The notes: a model not told the origin generated them from the letters alone. DNA of 64,000 nucleotides from Fibrobacter sp. (GCA_017965445.1 JAGCPZ010000050.1:1-64000); one strand, 5' to 3'; shown: positions 14,941-24,019, numbered from the stretch's first letter. Program-made: numbers and translations.

Positions 14941-16533
14941 ATGAATAAAGCCGCTATTATTGTCGCCGTTTCGATGCTTCTGAGCCGAGTGCTTGGAATT
15001 TTCCGTGAAATGCTCCTCGCCCACGCCGCCGGCGTGTCGCTCGAAAAAAACGCTCTCGACCTCGCTTTCATGATTCCGGACATCCTGAATCACGTAGTCA
15101 GCACCGGATTTTTGTCCATCATCTTCATCCCGATTTTTACGGGGTACAAGGTCGCGGGCGACGAGAAAAACGGCTGGAAGTTCTTCAGCAACGTACTGAA
15201 CACGTTCGGGCTCATTCTCCTCATTCTCGTGATTCCCGCGTTCATCTGGATGAAGGAACTGATTTCGCTTTTGACCGTCGATGGCGTGACCCCTGAACTT
15301 TTGGAACGCGCGACTTACTACGGCCGTATCATTTTGCCTGGGCAGATTTTCATCTTTGTCGGTAGCATCCTCGTTGCAGTCCAGCACACGCGCAAGCAGT
15401 TCCTGATTCCCTCGCTCACGGGGCTTATCTACAACATCGCCATTGTCGGTGGCGGTGCCGCAGGCCTTTGGCTCAGCAATTACACCGGCAACGATTACGG
15501 CCTCGCAGGTTTCGCGTGGGGCGTTCCCGTCGGCGCATTCATCGGATTTTTCGCCCTCCAGATTTTCGGTGCCAAGCGCGGCGGCGTCCATTATGAATTT
15601 ATCGTTGAGCCCAAGCACCCCGACATCATCCGCTATTTCAAGATGATGCTCCCGATGTCGCTTGGAGTCGGTTCCATGTTCGGCCTCGAATTCATCATCC
15701 GTAGCTTTGGCGCGAACTTCGGCACAAGCGGCATTTCGAGCCTCAATTACGCCTACCGCGTCATGTACACGCTCGTCGCAGTCTTCGGATTTTCCGTCAG
15801 CGTCACGAGCTACCCCGACATGGCGCGCCTCGTCAAGGAAGGCGACTTCCCGCAACTCAACCGCAAAATTTGGAAGAGCCTCTCGCGCATGTTCTGCATC
15901 TTGATTCCGGCAGTCGTCGCCGTCTGGGCTTTGAGCTTCCCCGCCGTGCGCATTCTCTTTGAACGTGGCGCATTCCATCGCGAAACGACCGAAGCCATCT
16001 CTGAAATCCTCCGCTGGTACTTGCCCGTAAGCCTCGGCCTTTGCCTGCAAGCCGTACTCGTCCGCAGCTTTTACGCTTGCGAACGCATGTGGGTCCCCAC
16101 ACTTTTGAACACCGGCATTTTCGCAGCAACCATCCCCGCCTACATTCTACTCGGCGAACCCGAAGTGGGACTCGGCATCAAAAGCGTCCCCATCATCGGT
16201 GCCACAGGCGCCATTCTGCAAGTGATTTCGATGATATTCATGTGGGCTAAAAAGAACGGCACCGACGGCATGAAAGACGCCCTGTTGAACATGTTCCGCG
16301 CCCTCGTCGCATTCGGCATCATGATTGCAGCCGCGGTCGGCCTTGACCACATTTCGGGTGATTTTGTCCGCAACACAGGCTTTGTAACGCTCGTCGTCTA
16401 TGCTTGCGCCGCAGGAATCGCCCTCTTCACGCTAACACTTATCGTCCAGCGCTACCTCGGCAGCAAAGACGCCAAGGACATTTTGAACGAACTCTTAGGA
16501 AAAGTTCTCCGCAAGTTGCACTTGGCAAGGTGA
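14941..16533 (+). CDS. murJ: Lipid II flippase MurJ
   Basis: 530 residues with about 14 hydrophobic helices. It moves lipid-linked peptidoglycan precursor across the inner membrane. N-terminal features AAIIVAVSMLLSRVLGIFRE and the downstream DLAFMIPDILNHVVSTGFLS, PIF segment are hallmarks of MurJ/MviN. The conserved positively charged central cavity residues are consistent with function. TATATT lies 11 nt upstream of the start, with no clear Shine-Dalgarno site. It stands alone; a lipoprotein gene converges on it with a 1-bp gap after the stop. Essential in most bacteria. Confidence 0.95.
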   Translation: MNKAAIIVAVSMLLSRVLGIFREMLLAHAAGVSLEKNALDLAFMIPDILNHVVSTGFLSIIFIPIFTGYKVAGDEKNGWKFFSNVLNTFGLILLILVIPAFIWMKELISLLTVDGVTPELLERATYYGRIILPGQIFIFVGSILVAVQHTRKQFLIPSLTGLIYNIAIVGGGAAGLWLSNYTGNDYGLAGFAWGVPVGAFIGFFALQIFGAKRGGVHYEFIVEPKHPDIIRYFKMMLPMSLGVGSMFGLEFIIRSFGANFGTSGISSLNYAYRVMYTLVAVFGFSVSVTSYPDMARLVKEGDFPQLNRKIWKSLSRMFCILIPAVVAVWALSFPAVRILFERGAFHRETTEAISEILRWYLPVSLGLCLQAVLVRSFYACERMWVPTLLNTGIFAATIPAYILLGEPEVGLGIKSVPIIGATGAILQVISMIFMWAKKNGTDGMKDALLNMFRALVAFGIMIAAAVGLDHISGDFVRNTGFVTLVVYACAAGIALFTLTLIVQRYLGSKDAKDILNELLGKVLRKLHLAR

Positions 16534-16534
16534 C

Positions 16535-17137
16535 TTAAAAAACACATCCAATGTTTTTTCTTTTCACATTGTCAACATTTGGAACCTTGGAGAAGTTATA
16601 CGTTCCATCGTACTGGACAACACACGAATAAAGCAATTCGCAATCCTTTGAGGCAACATTACAGAATGCTTTATACGAGCCATATTTACTATAAATAAAA
16701 TAATACCCATGTTTATCATTTTGTCCTGGGACATCATAATAATTTACAATTTCTCTAGTAGTTGAATCATCAAAAGTCTTTAAGCAAAAAAATCCATGCA
16801 ATTGTTTGTTGAATAATTCCATTTTTTCGCATAAGGCATATCTGTCAGGATCAGTTTCCAACATCCATACAGAATCCTTTGTGTTTTTTGCACCGCTATC
16901 CGAGAACACATAAGAAGCAAATGGCGAAAAACTATTTTCATCTATTGGATCAATCCCAAAATATATATACCCATTTATACCACAACGAACAGAGTCCGAA
17001 TCAAATTCAACTCCAACTCGGTCTCCAATTGTGCAATCTTCACTAACAACGATTTCGTTATCATAAAGATTGTCTCCATCATCGCATCCCAAAATGGCAA
17101 ATAACACCAGCACAGCAATAAAAGCTATCGTTTTCAC
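16535..17137 (-). CDS. Hypothetical lipoprotein, tandem paralogue
   Basis: 200 residues starting at a GTG with AGGAGAGGAAGA upstream. Lipobox FAILGC at about 13-18, followed by DDGDN. It is clearly related to its upstream neighbour (17153-17800): both share the CDDG motif after the lipid-anchored cysteine, VSED/VNDDC, VRCG/VHCG..IYFG, KDSVWMLETD/KDSVWILETD and a C-terminal Y.CVVQYDGTYNF motif. Several conserved cysteines suggest disulfides. No function recognised. It ends one base from the murJ stop. Confidence 0.75.
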   Translation of the reverse strand: MKTIAFIAVLVLFAILGCDDGDNLYDNEIVVSEDCTIGDRVGVEFDSDSVRCGINGYIYFGIDPIDENSFSPFASYVFSDSGAKNTKDSVWMLETDPDRYALCEKMELFNKQLHGFFCLKTFDDSTTREIVNYYDVPGQNDKHGYYFIYSKYGSYKAFCNVASKDCELLYSCVVQYDGTYNFSKVPNVDNVKRKNIGCVF

Positions 17138-17152
17138 TCTTCCTCTCCTATT

Positions 17153-17800
17153 TTAATCAAAAATACACCAGATATTCTTTCGTTTCACAGCATCCAATGT
17201 TGGAATCCTAGAAAAATTGTACGTTCCATCATATTGAATAACACACGAATAAAGCAAAGCACATTTATATGATTCAATTATACAGAAAGCTTTGTAAGAG
17301 TTGTATTTACTATAAATAATGTAATGTTTCCAATTTTCTTTTTTTTCAGATCCATCAGAATAAAAATTCGCATAATCCCTACCTGTAGATGATTCAAATT
17401 TATTCAAACAGAACGAACCATTTAATTTTTTGTTAGAAAAATCCAACTTTTCACAAGAAGCAACCTTGGTCGAGTCTGTTTCTAGAATCCAAACAGAATC
17501 CTTGGAGGCCACAGCGTTTTCACCAAAATACAGATACAACTCAAAAGGATTTTTTTCGTATAAAGAAGGATTACTATAAAATAAGGGATTATCATCTATA
17601 TTATTCACTCTCTCCATACCAAAATAAATACTTTCATCATTTCCACAATGTACAGATTCTGAATCAAATCCAATTCTTGAATCAGTCCACCCATTCGAGC
17701 AATCATCATTTACAATAACTTCACAAAAATCAGTTCCATCATCACACCCCCCAAGAGCAATACACAAAAACAAAAAGGACATCATTATAAATTTTTTCAT
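17153..17800 (-). CDS. Hypothetical lipoprotein, tandem paralogue
   Basis: 215 residues from the ATG at 17800, chosen because GGAGG lies 8 nt upstream; a TTG further up would overlap that site. Signal peptide with lipobox ALGGC, then DDGTD. Paralogue of the downstream gene, with the same Cys pattern and C-terminal SCVIQYDGTYNF motif. The start codon overlaps the stop of an upstream truncated frame (ATGA), so it was probably once coupled to a larger gene. Low G+C relative to murJ. Function unknown; the duplication suggests a lineage-specific surface family. Confidence 0.75.
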   Translation of the reverse strand: MKKFIMMSFLFLCIALGGCDDGTDFCEVIVNDDCSNGWTDSRIGFDSESVHCGNDESIYFGMERVNNIDDNPLFYSNPSLYEKNPFELYLYFGENAVASKDSVWILETDSTKVASCEKLDFSNKKLNGSFCLNKFESSTGRDYANFYSDGSEKKENWKHYIIYSKYNSYKAFCIIESYKCALLYSCVIQYDGTYNFSRIPTLDAVKRKNIWCIFD

Positions 17801-18141
17801 CTTTTTTTCCTCCAAGGATTATTAATTATCGGGAATAGCACTTCGTAAGGCAAATGTTCCACATTTTCAATCGCATAGCCCCATCCCTGTAGATTATCAT
17901 CATTACTTTCAAGAACAACCTTCAGCGTATTCGTCCCTACAGTCACTGTTTTCCCTGCAAGTTCTGAAGCAGTATAAGTTCCTATCAAACGATTAGATGC
18001 TTCATAAAGATAAATCCAGTCCCCCGGTGCCGCGTATGTTCTAGAATTAAATGTAACATAATTTTCAAAAAACAGTAACAACTGGCCCCGGAAACAACCG
18101 ACTCCGGTGCTGAGGCCGGAGTGACAGCGTAAAAAACGACT
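17797..18141 (-). pseudogene. 5'-truncated remnant of a secreted-protein C-terminus
   Basis: An open frame without a plausible start: the only candidate is a TTG at 18081. The 94-residue tail (TYAAPGDWIYLYEAS, LKVVLESNDDN, GWGYAIENVE) looks like the end of an extracellular beta-sandwich domain such as a CUB- or PPC-like module. The frame runs upstream directly into G+C-rich repeat-like DNA (18082-18130), which seems to have replaced the 5' part. Its stop overlaps the next lipoprotein gene by 4 bp, suggesting the original gene headed that operon. Confidence 0.5.
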
Positions 18142-18167
18142 TCAGCGGCATCTCACGAAATAACAAA

Positions 18168-18536
18168 CTAGTCGTCCGTTTCTTTAGGCGGCATAACAGA
18201 CTCGGGCAACGTCCCATAATCAGAGACGTTGTCCTTTTCGAATCCGTTGACCATCCATTTGAAAAAGCCTACTGTTCCGCCGAGCACGGCCCCGGTAGCA
18301 AAACCAACCCCGGCGGCACTAAGCGCAACAAGTTTGAGCGGAAACAAGCGAACATCCATCACATCCATTGCATGGAGACGGCCACTACCATTCGTTGCCA
18401 CGAACCAACCGGGAACAGCCATAGTCGTCGCCGTATTCGCTCCATAACGAATCATGGGGTTCGGGTTCTTACTTGCAGCACAACCAACAAGACTCAACAT
18501 AAGCAACAAACAAATAATAGGCTTCAAAAAATTCAT
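18168..18536 (-). CDS. Small lipoprotein, tandem paralogue
   Basis: 122 residues. Lipobox LSLVGC at about 14-19, then AASKNPNPMIRYGANTATTMAVPG and a glycine-rich hydrophobic segment (VGFATGAVLGGTVGFFKWM) that could insert in a membrane. The C-terminus is acidic (PESVMPPKETDD). Closely related to the neighbour at 18576-19019, which differs mainly by a longer aspartate-rich middle part. TATATTAC ends 4 nt before the ATG, so the message is probably leaderless. Function unknown. Confidence 0.75.
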   Translation of the reverse strand: MNFLKPIICLLLMLSLVGCAASKNPNPMIRYGANTATTMAVPGWFVATNGSGRLHAMDVMDVRLFPLKLVALSAAGVGFATGAVLGGTVGFFKWMVNGFEKDNVSDYGTLPESVMPPKETDD

Positions 18537-18540
18537 ACTC

Positions 18541-18548
18541 GTAATATA
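18541..18548 (-). promoter_or_regulatory. TATATTAC -10 element abutting the start codon
   Basis: On the minus strand TATATTACGAGTATG places the -10 element 4 nt before the ATG of the gene at 18536. The corresponding position before the paralogue at 19019 is nearly identical. Confidence 0.5.
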
Positions 18549-18575
18549 AAGAATCTAAATTTTAGAATTCCATAT

Positions 18576-19019
18576 TTACCTTATTTTCGAGCCGTATTCA
18601 TTATCGGGCTTTGCCGGTGGCAAAATATCTTCTGGCAAGGGACCTATCTCCTCAATGTCGTCATCTTTAAATCCGTTGAACATCCACTTGAAAAAGCCTA
18701 CGGTCCCGCCAAGCACAGCTCCCGCAACAAAACCAATGCCCGCAATACCAAGCGATATTCCCATAACCGTGATGTAATCATCTGTAGCTTTCTTTTGACT
18801 TTCGGTTTTACAGCTATAGCTATGACAATCGTCATCATCATCGTCATCCAGTGCGGCAGCAAGCGCTGTAACGCCCACAGCGCCCACTAAGCCCGGCACC
18901 GCCAAAGTCGTACCCGTATTGGCCCCGTAGCGAATGACGGGGTTCGGGTTCCGGCTTACGGCACAGCCAATTAGGCTAAGCGAAAGCAACATGCATATGA
19001 CGGGTTTCAATAAACTCAT
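18576..19019 (-). CDS. Small lipoprotein, tandem paralogue
   Basis: 147 residues from the ATG at 19019. Lipobox LSLIGC, then VSRNPNPVIRYGANTGTTLAVPG as in the downstream copy, then a run of seven Asp followed by CHSYSC, a feature missing from the paralogue. The glycine-rich hydrophobic stretch AGAVLGGTVGFFKWM and the C-terminal PLPEDILPPAKPD are shared. The Asp run and paired cysteines could bind a cation, which is only a guess. TATATTAC lies just before the start. Confidence 0.75.
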   Translation of the reverse strand: MSLLKPVICMLLSLSLIGCAVSRNPNPVIRYGANTGTTLAVPGLVGAVGVTALAAALDDDDDDDCHSYSCKTESQKKATDDYITVMGISLGIAGIGFVAGAVLGGTVGFFKWMFNGFKDDDIEEIGPLPEDILPPAKPDNEYGSKIR

Positions 19020-19023
19020 ATCC

Positions 19024-19031
19024 GTAATATA
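19024..19031 (-). promoter_or_regulatory. TATATTAC -10 element abutting the start codon
   Basis: TTTATATTACGGATATG on the minus strand, 4 nt before the ATG at 19019; same arrangement as at 18541. Confidence 0.5.
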
Positions 19032-19116
19032 AAGCGACTGTTTCAAATCGCCAACAACACGATTCAAAAATTGCGATAATCTAGCAAATTATAGGGATAA
19101 AATGCAAAGGAAAAAA

Positions 19117-20895
19117 TTACCGTCCGTTGTTGCGCAATCTGTACAGCACGCAGGCGATGTCGATTGCACGCGGGAGGCTCATTTCGCGGCTCAATCCTTG
19201 GGGCAAGTTGCGGAAACCGACATTCTTGATTTTTTCGCAGAGCGCATTGATGCGTCCCATAATCGTCGCAGGCTTCGGCGACTCCTCGCCAGCCTCCTCG
19301 TTGTTACTTGCAGCATTCTGGCAAAGATTCAACAGCATGAATCCCGCACCGAATCGCTGCTGCTTATCCACAAGCGCACCCGCCTTGGATGTGTCCGAGA
19401 CGAGGAAACCGATTTGCAACAACGTATCGCCGGAAATTTTCACTTTCACCTGGCGCTCCACAGCAGAGGCCGGGCGAAGTCCCGGGAGCAAGGGCTTCAC
19501 GTATTCCGCAAAGTCGCGACACTGCGGTTCCACGAATGGAGGCAAGTTCGGCACTGTTTTTGCGACCGTCCCAATAGCCTCGGTATCGCCGGTGTCATTC
19601 CCAGCGAAATCAGCGAGACCCGCCGCCACATTTTTCCCATTGATTCTCGCGCACTCCGCCTTGTACGACGCCATCACGATGATGTTATCCGCCAAGTCCA
19701 GAAAATCACCGCAGGCGCCCGCCACCAGAATAAAGCTACGCCCCTGGATTTCGCGGATGCGGTCCGTCAGCGGGATAAGCGGTTCGCGGTCGTCGCCCAA
19801 AAGCTTACGCACACGCACATCGCGAATGAGGAAGTTCACGGCAGAGGAGTCCTCGTCAATCAGGAACACATCGCTCCCCGCTTCCATCGCTTCCATCAAG
19901 TTCGCGGCCTCGCTCGTCGAGCCCGACGCACAGGAGGTCGTAAAGTTCTTAGTCGAAATTCCACCCGGCAGGTCACGCACGAACTGCGAAAGGTCCGTCC
20001 CACGCACGCTGCGGCCGTCTTCGACGCCCACGCGCACCGCCGATTCGCTCACGACAATGCCTTCGCGGCCGTCTCCCGGCACATGCGGATAGACAGCCTT
20101 CGTCAACGCCTGCAAAAGCGTCGATTTCCCGTGGAATGCCCCGCCCGTAATGACTGTCACGCCCTTCGGGATACCCATGCCGCGAATCTCGCGACCGTTC
20201 GCCGAAAACGTCACCGCCATTTCTTCAGGCGATACAAACGGCACAGCGCCTTCCATCGGGAGTTCGCTCAAACCCGACGCACGCGGGAGCACGGCACCAT
20301 CCGGCACAAATGCGCAAAGCCCGCGTTCCTCAAGCTGCGACAAGATTTCCTTGCGTTCGGCAAGAACCCTATAATGTTCCAAAAGTTCCGGTTCCACGCC
20401 TTCAGGCTTCGATTTTCCCGAATTGTACAGCGCCGACGACACCAAGTCCGGGAGCACCATCGTCAAAATCTCGGCGGCATCTTCGGCCTGAATCTTGCGC
20501 CCGTCGCCCGGCAAGCGCACCTGCAAACAGGCACGCAGTTCACCGTTATCGACCCACAGCGCGTTCCGCACCAGCATTTCAGGTCCAGCGGAATCAAAAA
20601 CAACCGCGGCATCCCTGTCAGGGTACTTTTCACGCACAAGCGCCGAGAGCCTGCGGTAAAGGTAGTCGCTCAAGGCCAAGCGGCGCTCGAAACTGCCACC
20701 CCATTCGCCCGGGAATCCCAACATCTGCAAGCTAGACTTGATCATCACACGCGATGCCGGCGCATACGGGTCACCCTGCACATGGAGGAATTCCAGCACA
20801 AAGTCACCAAAATCCCATGTTTTATCTGCAAGGGACTTGTAAAGACCGTAATTTTTCCCTTGTAAACTGCGAATTTTTTGATAAAGCGCTTTCAT
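19117..20895 (-). CDS. ABC-class ATPase family protein (COG3044/PF09818-like)
   Basis: 592 residues from the ATG at 20895 (another ATG at 20901 is equally possible). The N-terminal HVQGDPYAPASRVMI segment marks the predicted ABC-class ATPase family. P-loop TGGAFHGKSTLLQAL at about 255-270, and SDVFLIDEDSSAVNFLIRD as Walker B. This family keeps an ABC-like nucleotide-binding fold but has no transporter partner; its function is unknown, with suggestions of RNA-related roles. It has a G+C-rich, native-looking coding sequence and stands alone between the small lipoproteins and the PEGA gene. Length matches the family. Confidence 0.85.
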   Translation of the reverse strand: MKALYQKIRSLQGKNYGLYKSLADKTWDFGDFVLEFLHVQGDPYAPASRVMIKSSLQMLGFPGEWGGSFERRLALSDYLYRRLSALVREKYPDRDAAVVFDSAGPEMLVRNALWVDNGELRACLQVRLPGDGRKIQAEDAAEILTMVLPDLVSSALYNSGKSKPEGVEPELLEHYRVLAERKEILSQLEERGLCAFVPDGAVLPRASGLSELPMEGAVPFVSPEEMAVTFSANGREIRGMGIPKGVTVITGGAFHGKSTLLQALTKAVYPHVPGDGREGIVVSESAVRVGVEDGRSVRGTDLSQFVRDLPGGISTKNFTTSCASGSTSEAANLMEAMEAGSDVFLIDEDSSAVNFLIRDVRVRKLLGDDREPLIPLTDRIREIQGRSFILVAGACGDFLDLADNIIVMASYKAECARINGKNVAAGLADFAGNDTGDTEAIGTVAKTVPNLPPFVEPQCRDFAEYVKPLLPGLRPASAVERQVKVKISGDTLLQIGFLVSDTSKAGALVDKQQRFGAGFMLLNLCQNAASNNEEAGEESPKPATIMGRINALCEKIKNVGFRNLPQGLSREMSLPRAIDIACVLYRLRNNGR

Positions 20896-21038
20896 ATACA
20901 TAAAATTAGTTAATATAAACCAATTAAAGACCGAATATTTACGCACTTTTTACGGCACTTTAACATTTGTCATGTAAAAAAAGAATTAAATTCTTAATGT
21001 GAACTAACTCATGTACACGAAAAAAAGGAGTACATCCC

Positions 21039-21605
21039 ATGAAAAAGCTTTATATTTTCGCCCTGATGATGGCTTTCCTCTTCTCATCGGTTGTCGCTGA
21101 CGAAGAAGATCCACCTCCGCGTGGCAAAGCCGCAACCATCAACATCATTACCGAACCGCCTAACAGCGACGTGTTCCTTGGCGGTGAACCTCTCGGCAAG
21201 AGCCCGATTAAGGACTATCAAGTCAAGTCCGGTCGTCAGACGCTCGTCGTCATCGACCAGGGCTTCGAACTCGTCAACAAGCGCGTGAACATTTGGCCGG
21301 GTACCGACACTCGTAACAACTTCGACTTCAGCACCAAGATTCCGAAGGGTCACGTCAAGGTCACGACTACTCCGCCTAAGTGCCTCATCTTCGTTGACGG
21401 CGAACAGTCCGACAAGACCGACGGTGCCGAACTCGTCATCCACAACCTCGATGCCGGCGACCACGTCATCAGCGCCCAGTGCAGCAACCGCAGGAGTGCC
21501 GAAGCTCTCGTGAACGTCAAGGGCGAAGAGACCACCGACGTCCACCTCGACGCCACGAACGGTGCCAAGGTCAAGGGCATGAAGATCAAGAAGAAAAAAC
21601 GTTAA
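21039..21605 (+). CDS. Secreted PEGA-domain protein
   Basis: 188 residues. Signal peptide (about 1-20, ending SSVVAD), then two PEGA repeats: IITEPPNSDVFLGGEPLGKSP and VTTTPPKCLIFVDGEQSD. Such beta-sandwich domains are common in surface and S-layer-like proteins. The tail is strongly basic (KGMKIKKKKR). AAAAAAGGAG lies upstream of the start. A terminator follows, then the LpoB-like gene and the COG3014 lipoprotein; in other Gram-negatives PEGA, COG3014 and LpoB genes sit together, supporting an envelope role linked to peptidoglycan synthesis. Confidence 0.8.
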   Translation: MKKLYIFALMMAFLFSSVVADEEDPPPRGKAATINIITEPPNSDVFLGGEPLGKSPIKDYQVKSGRQTLVVIDQGFELVNKRVNIWPGTDTRNNFDFSTKIPKGHVKVTTTPPKCLIFVDGEQSDKTDGAELVIHNLDAGDHVISAQCSNRRSAEALVNVKGEETTDVHLDATNGAKVKGMKIKKKKR

Positions 21606-21634
21606 TTCGTATAGCAGAAAACACTTTTTTCAAA

Positions 21635-21662
21635 GAACTCCTCTTTCGGGGAGTTTTTTTTT
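21635..21662 (+). terminator. Rho-independent terminator of the PEGA gene
   Basis: AACTCC / GGAGTT stem with a TCTTTCGG loop and a run of nine T. Confidence 0.85.
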
Positions 21663-21700
21663 GTATGTTTATAACAAATCATTCCAATCAGGAGTTAACA

Positions 21701-22303
21701 ATGTCTAAAATTTGGATTCTAGCACTTTGTGCAAGCGTCGCTCTTCTGTCCGCCTGCTCTAGCGGAAAAAAAGTCACTCGTATTGAAGCCGACTCTGTCA
21801 CAGACCTTTCCGGCAGCTGGAACGATACCGACTCCCGCCTCGTCGCCGAAGAAATGATCAATGACTGCCTCGGCCGTCCGTGGTACGAGCAGTTCTCCGC
21901 ACAGAAAGGCTCCGTTCCGACCATCGTAATCGGCAAGGTCCGCAACAAGAGCCATGAACACATCCGCGTCGAAACGTTCATCAAGGACATCGAACGCGCC
22001 CTCATCAATTCCGGCAAGGCCGAATTCGTCGCGAACTCCAACGAACGCGAAGACCTCCGCAACGAGCTCGCTGACCAGCAGGGCAACGCGACCGAAGAAA
22101 CAACTCACGATGCCGGCATGGAAATCGGTGCAGACCTCATGCTCACCGGCGCCATCAACTCCGTTATCGACCAGGAAGGCGGTGAACAAGTGGTCTTCTA
22201 TCAGATCGACATGGAACTCACCGACATCCAGAGCCATCGCAAGGTCTGGCTTGGCAACAAGAAGATCAAGAAGTTCGTGTCCCAGAGCAGCGTGAAGATG
22301 TAA
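21701..22303 (+). CDS. lpoB: LpoB-like penicillin-binding-protein activator lipoprotein
   Basis: 200 residues from the ATG at 21701 with AGGAGTTAACA upstream. Lipobox LLSAC at about 14-18. The mature domain matches LpoB (PF13036): DLSGSWNDTDSRLVAEEMINDCL, then VIGKVRNKSHEHIRVETFIKDIERALINSGKAEFVA, then GADLMLTGAINSV. In E. coli LpoB reaches from the outer membrane through the peptidoglycan to activate PBP1b. It lies between a PEGA protein and a COG3014 lipoprotein, a recurring neighbourhood. No PBP gene is in the window. The symbol is by homology. Confidence 0.85.
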   Translation: MSKIWILALCASVALLSACSSGKKVTRIEADSVTDLSGSWNDTDSRLVAEEMINDCLGRPWYEQFSAQKGSVPTIVIGKVRNKSHEHIRVETFIKDIERALINSGKAEFVANSNEREDLRNELADQQGNATEETTHDAGMEIGADLMLTGAINSVIDQEGGEQVVFYQIDMELTDIQSHRKVWLGNKKIKKFVSQSSVKM

Positions 22304-22380
22304 GATAAGGATTAGGGTTAGGTTTTATCCTAAAACTTATAACCTAATATCTGTTACATCTCTCATCTGTAATCTACCTT

Positions 22381-22457
22381 CCCCGGCCTGAGCCTGTCCC
22401 ACACTAGCGGTGCACTGAGTTTATCGAAGTGTTGCAGGATGCCGGGGTTTGGTTTTT
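22381..22457 (+). terminator. Long hairpin, possible terminator, after the LpoB-like gene
   Basis: CCCCGGC at 22381 pairs with GCCGGGG at 22441 around a 53-nt repeat-like loop, and TTTGGTTTTT follows. It may be a terminator built from an extragenic repeat. Confidence 0.45.
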
Positions 22458-22514
22458 ATAAGCATTTTATGAAAAGCATAAATCGCAACAACTTTTTATT
22501 GTAGATTTACCATT

Positions 22515-23915
22515 ATGAAACGCCTACTTATACTTTTTGTTGTATCGATTCTTTTTACGGCTTGTGCAAATAAGTCCATTACTCGGTACGAAGCTCTCGC
22601 CCCGACTTTTGAAAACAAAGGCTGTGAAGCAACTATTTCCCAAGTCCAGAAGCAACAAAAAGACCTTTACGGCGAAAAATCAGAATTTCTCTACTACTTT
22701 GATCTGGGCGTCCTCTACCACTACAACGGAGATTATAAGGAGAGCGCCAAAAACCTCGAGAAAGCCGACAAGATTTACGACGAGCTCTATACACGCTCCA
22801 TCTCAAACGAAGCTGCAGCAATAGTCACAAACGACAACATCCGCCCCTACAGGGCCCGTCCATTCGAGATGCTCGTACTCCACGAATTGCAAATCATGAA
22901 CTACCTTGCGCAGAAAGATATCGATGGAGCCATGGTCGAAGTGAAACGCGCACAAAAGACCATGACCGGCCTCTACCAAAAGGACAGCGACAAGACAAAC
23001 GACAACGGATTCCTGCGCTACCTCACGGCAATCGTCTATGAATTGTCCGGCGAGCCCGACGAAGCCGCCATCGCCTACATCAAGACCGTCAAGGCTTACC
23101 AAGAAAACATCCTGAATCTCCCGAAAGAGGCGCGCCAGTTCATCGTCGAAAGTCTGAGACGCACCGAACGCGGAGACGACATCAACGTTCTCGGTCTCGA
23201 CAGCGCCATGGAAACGCCAAAGGCAAAAGCGGTATTTGACCAAGGGCAAGAAATCATCGTCGTGGGTTACGCCGGCCACGGCCCGATTCTCAACGAGCAG
23301 AGGTTTTCCGGAACCTACGTCAACGGCGGCTTGCTGAGCCTCTCGTACAAAGACGGAAAGACCGGCCAAATGCAAAACACCACGATTGACGCCATGCCGG
23401 TCGCTGGCGCAAGCAATGGCGAAACATTCCACATCAGCTTTGCGCTTCCCGAGGCGTTCTCGTTCAACAGCAAGGTCCACCATTTCAACGTGTCCGTCGA
23501 TAACCAGTCCGGCATTCGCCCCGAAAAAGTGATGGCGCTCGACAAGGAACTCGAAATGAACCTCAAGGACGACTTTACCGCAACGATGTCCCGTACCGCA
23601 ATCCGCGTCGTCTTGCGCACAATTGCCGCCCAGGCCGCAAAGAAGGCCATGAAGTCCGACAATTCCCTATTGAACCTTTTCACAAGCATCGGTACGGACG
23701 TCGCCCAGAGCCAGCTAGAAAAAGCGGACCTCCGCATCGGGCTTTTCTTGCCGAACTCCATCCAGATGACAAGAATCCCGGTCGAACCGGGTTCGCATGA
23801 GGTCACCGTCGCCGCAGTAGGCGAAAACGGAGGCACGGTCAAAGTGTTCGATTACGGCAAAGTGGCAGTGAAAAAAGGCGAAAAGAAGTTCATCTTCGTG
23901 CAGGCAGTCAAGTAA
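22515..23915 (+). CDS. COG3014-type TPR lipoprotein
   Basis: 466 residues. Lipobox LFTAC at about 13-17. TPR-like helices at about 40-200 (FDLGVLYHYNGDYKESAKNLEKADKIYDE, broken here). A beta-rich C-terminal domain (GTYVNGGLLSL, IPVEPGSHEVTV, FDYGKVAVKKGEKKFIF) resembles a second PEGA-like fold. The family is usually encoded beside LpoB and a second small lipoprotein. It probably sits in the outer membrane facing the periplasm and works with the LpoB-like protein, an inference from neighbourhood. TTGTAGATTTAC precedes the start. Confidence 0.75.
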   Translation: MKRLLILFVVSILFTACANKSITRYEALAPTFENKGCEATISQVQKQQKDLYGEKSEFLYYFDLGVLYHYNGDYKESAKNLEKADKIYDELYTRSISNEAAAIVTNDNIRPYRARPFEMLVLHELQIMNYLAQKDIDGAMVEVKRAQKTMTGLYQKDSDKTNDNGFLRYLTAIVYELSGEPDEAAIAYIKTVKAYQENILNLPKEARQFIVESLRRTERGDDINVLGLDSAMETPKAKAVFDQGQEIIVVGYAGHGPILNEQRFSGTYVNGGLLSLSYKDGKTGQMQNTTIDAMPVAGASNGETFHISFALPEAFSFNSKVHHFNVSVDNQSGIRPEKVMALDKELEMNLKDDFTATMSRTAIRVVLRTIAAQAAKKAMKSDNSLLNLFTSIGTDVAQSQLEKADLRIGLFLPNSIQMTRIPVEPGSHEVTVAAVGENGGTVKVFDYGKVAVKKGEKKFIFVQAVK

Positions 23916-24019
23916 GCATCGTCACAAATAGGCGAAAAAGCGATTTTTTATGAATTGTAAATACCTTTTTGCCAAATATTTAATTAGTTTCAAGTGCAAA
24001 CAATCCTAGGAGCAAGAAT

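Noticed and set aside
19102..20865. 587-codon frame on the plus strand opposite the ABC-class ATPase gene
   Set aside because: Arg/His-rich translation without motifs; the ATPase on the other strand has clear Walker motifs.
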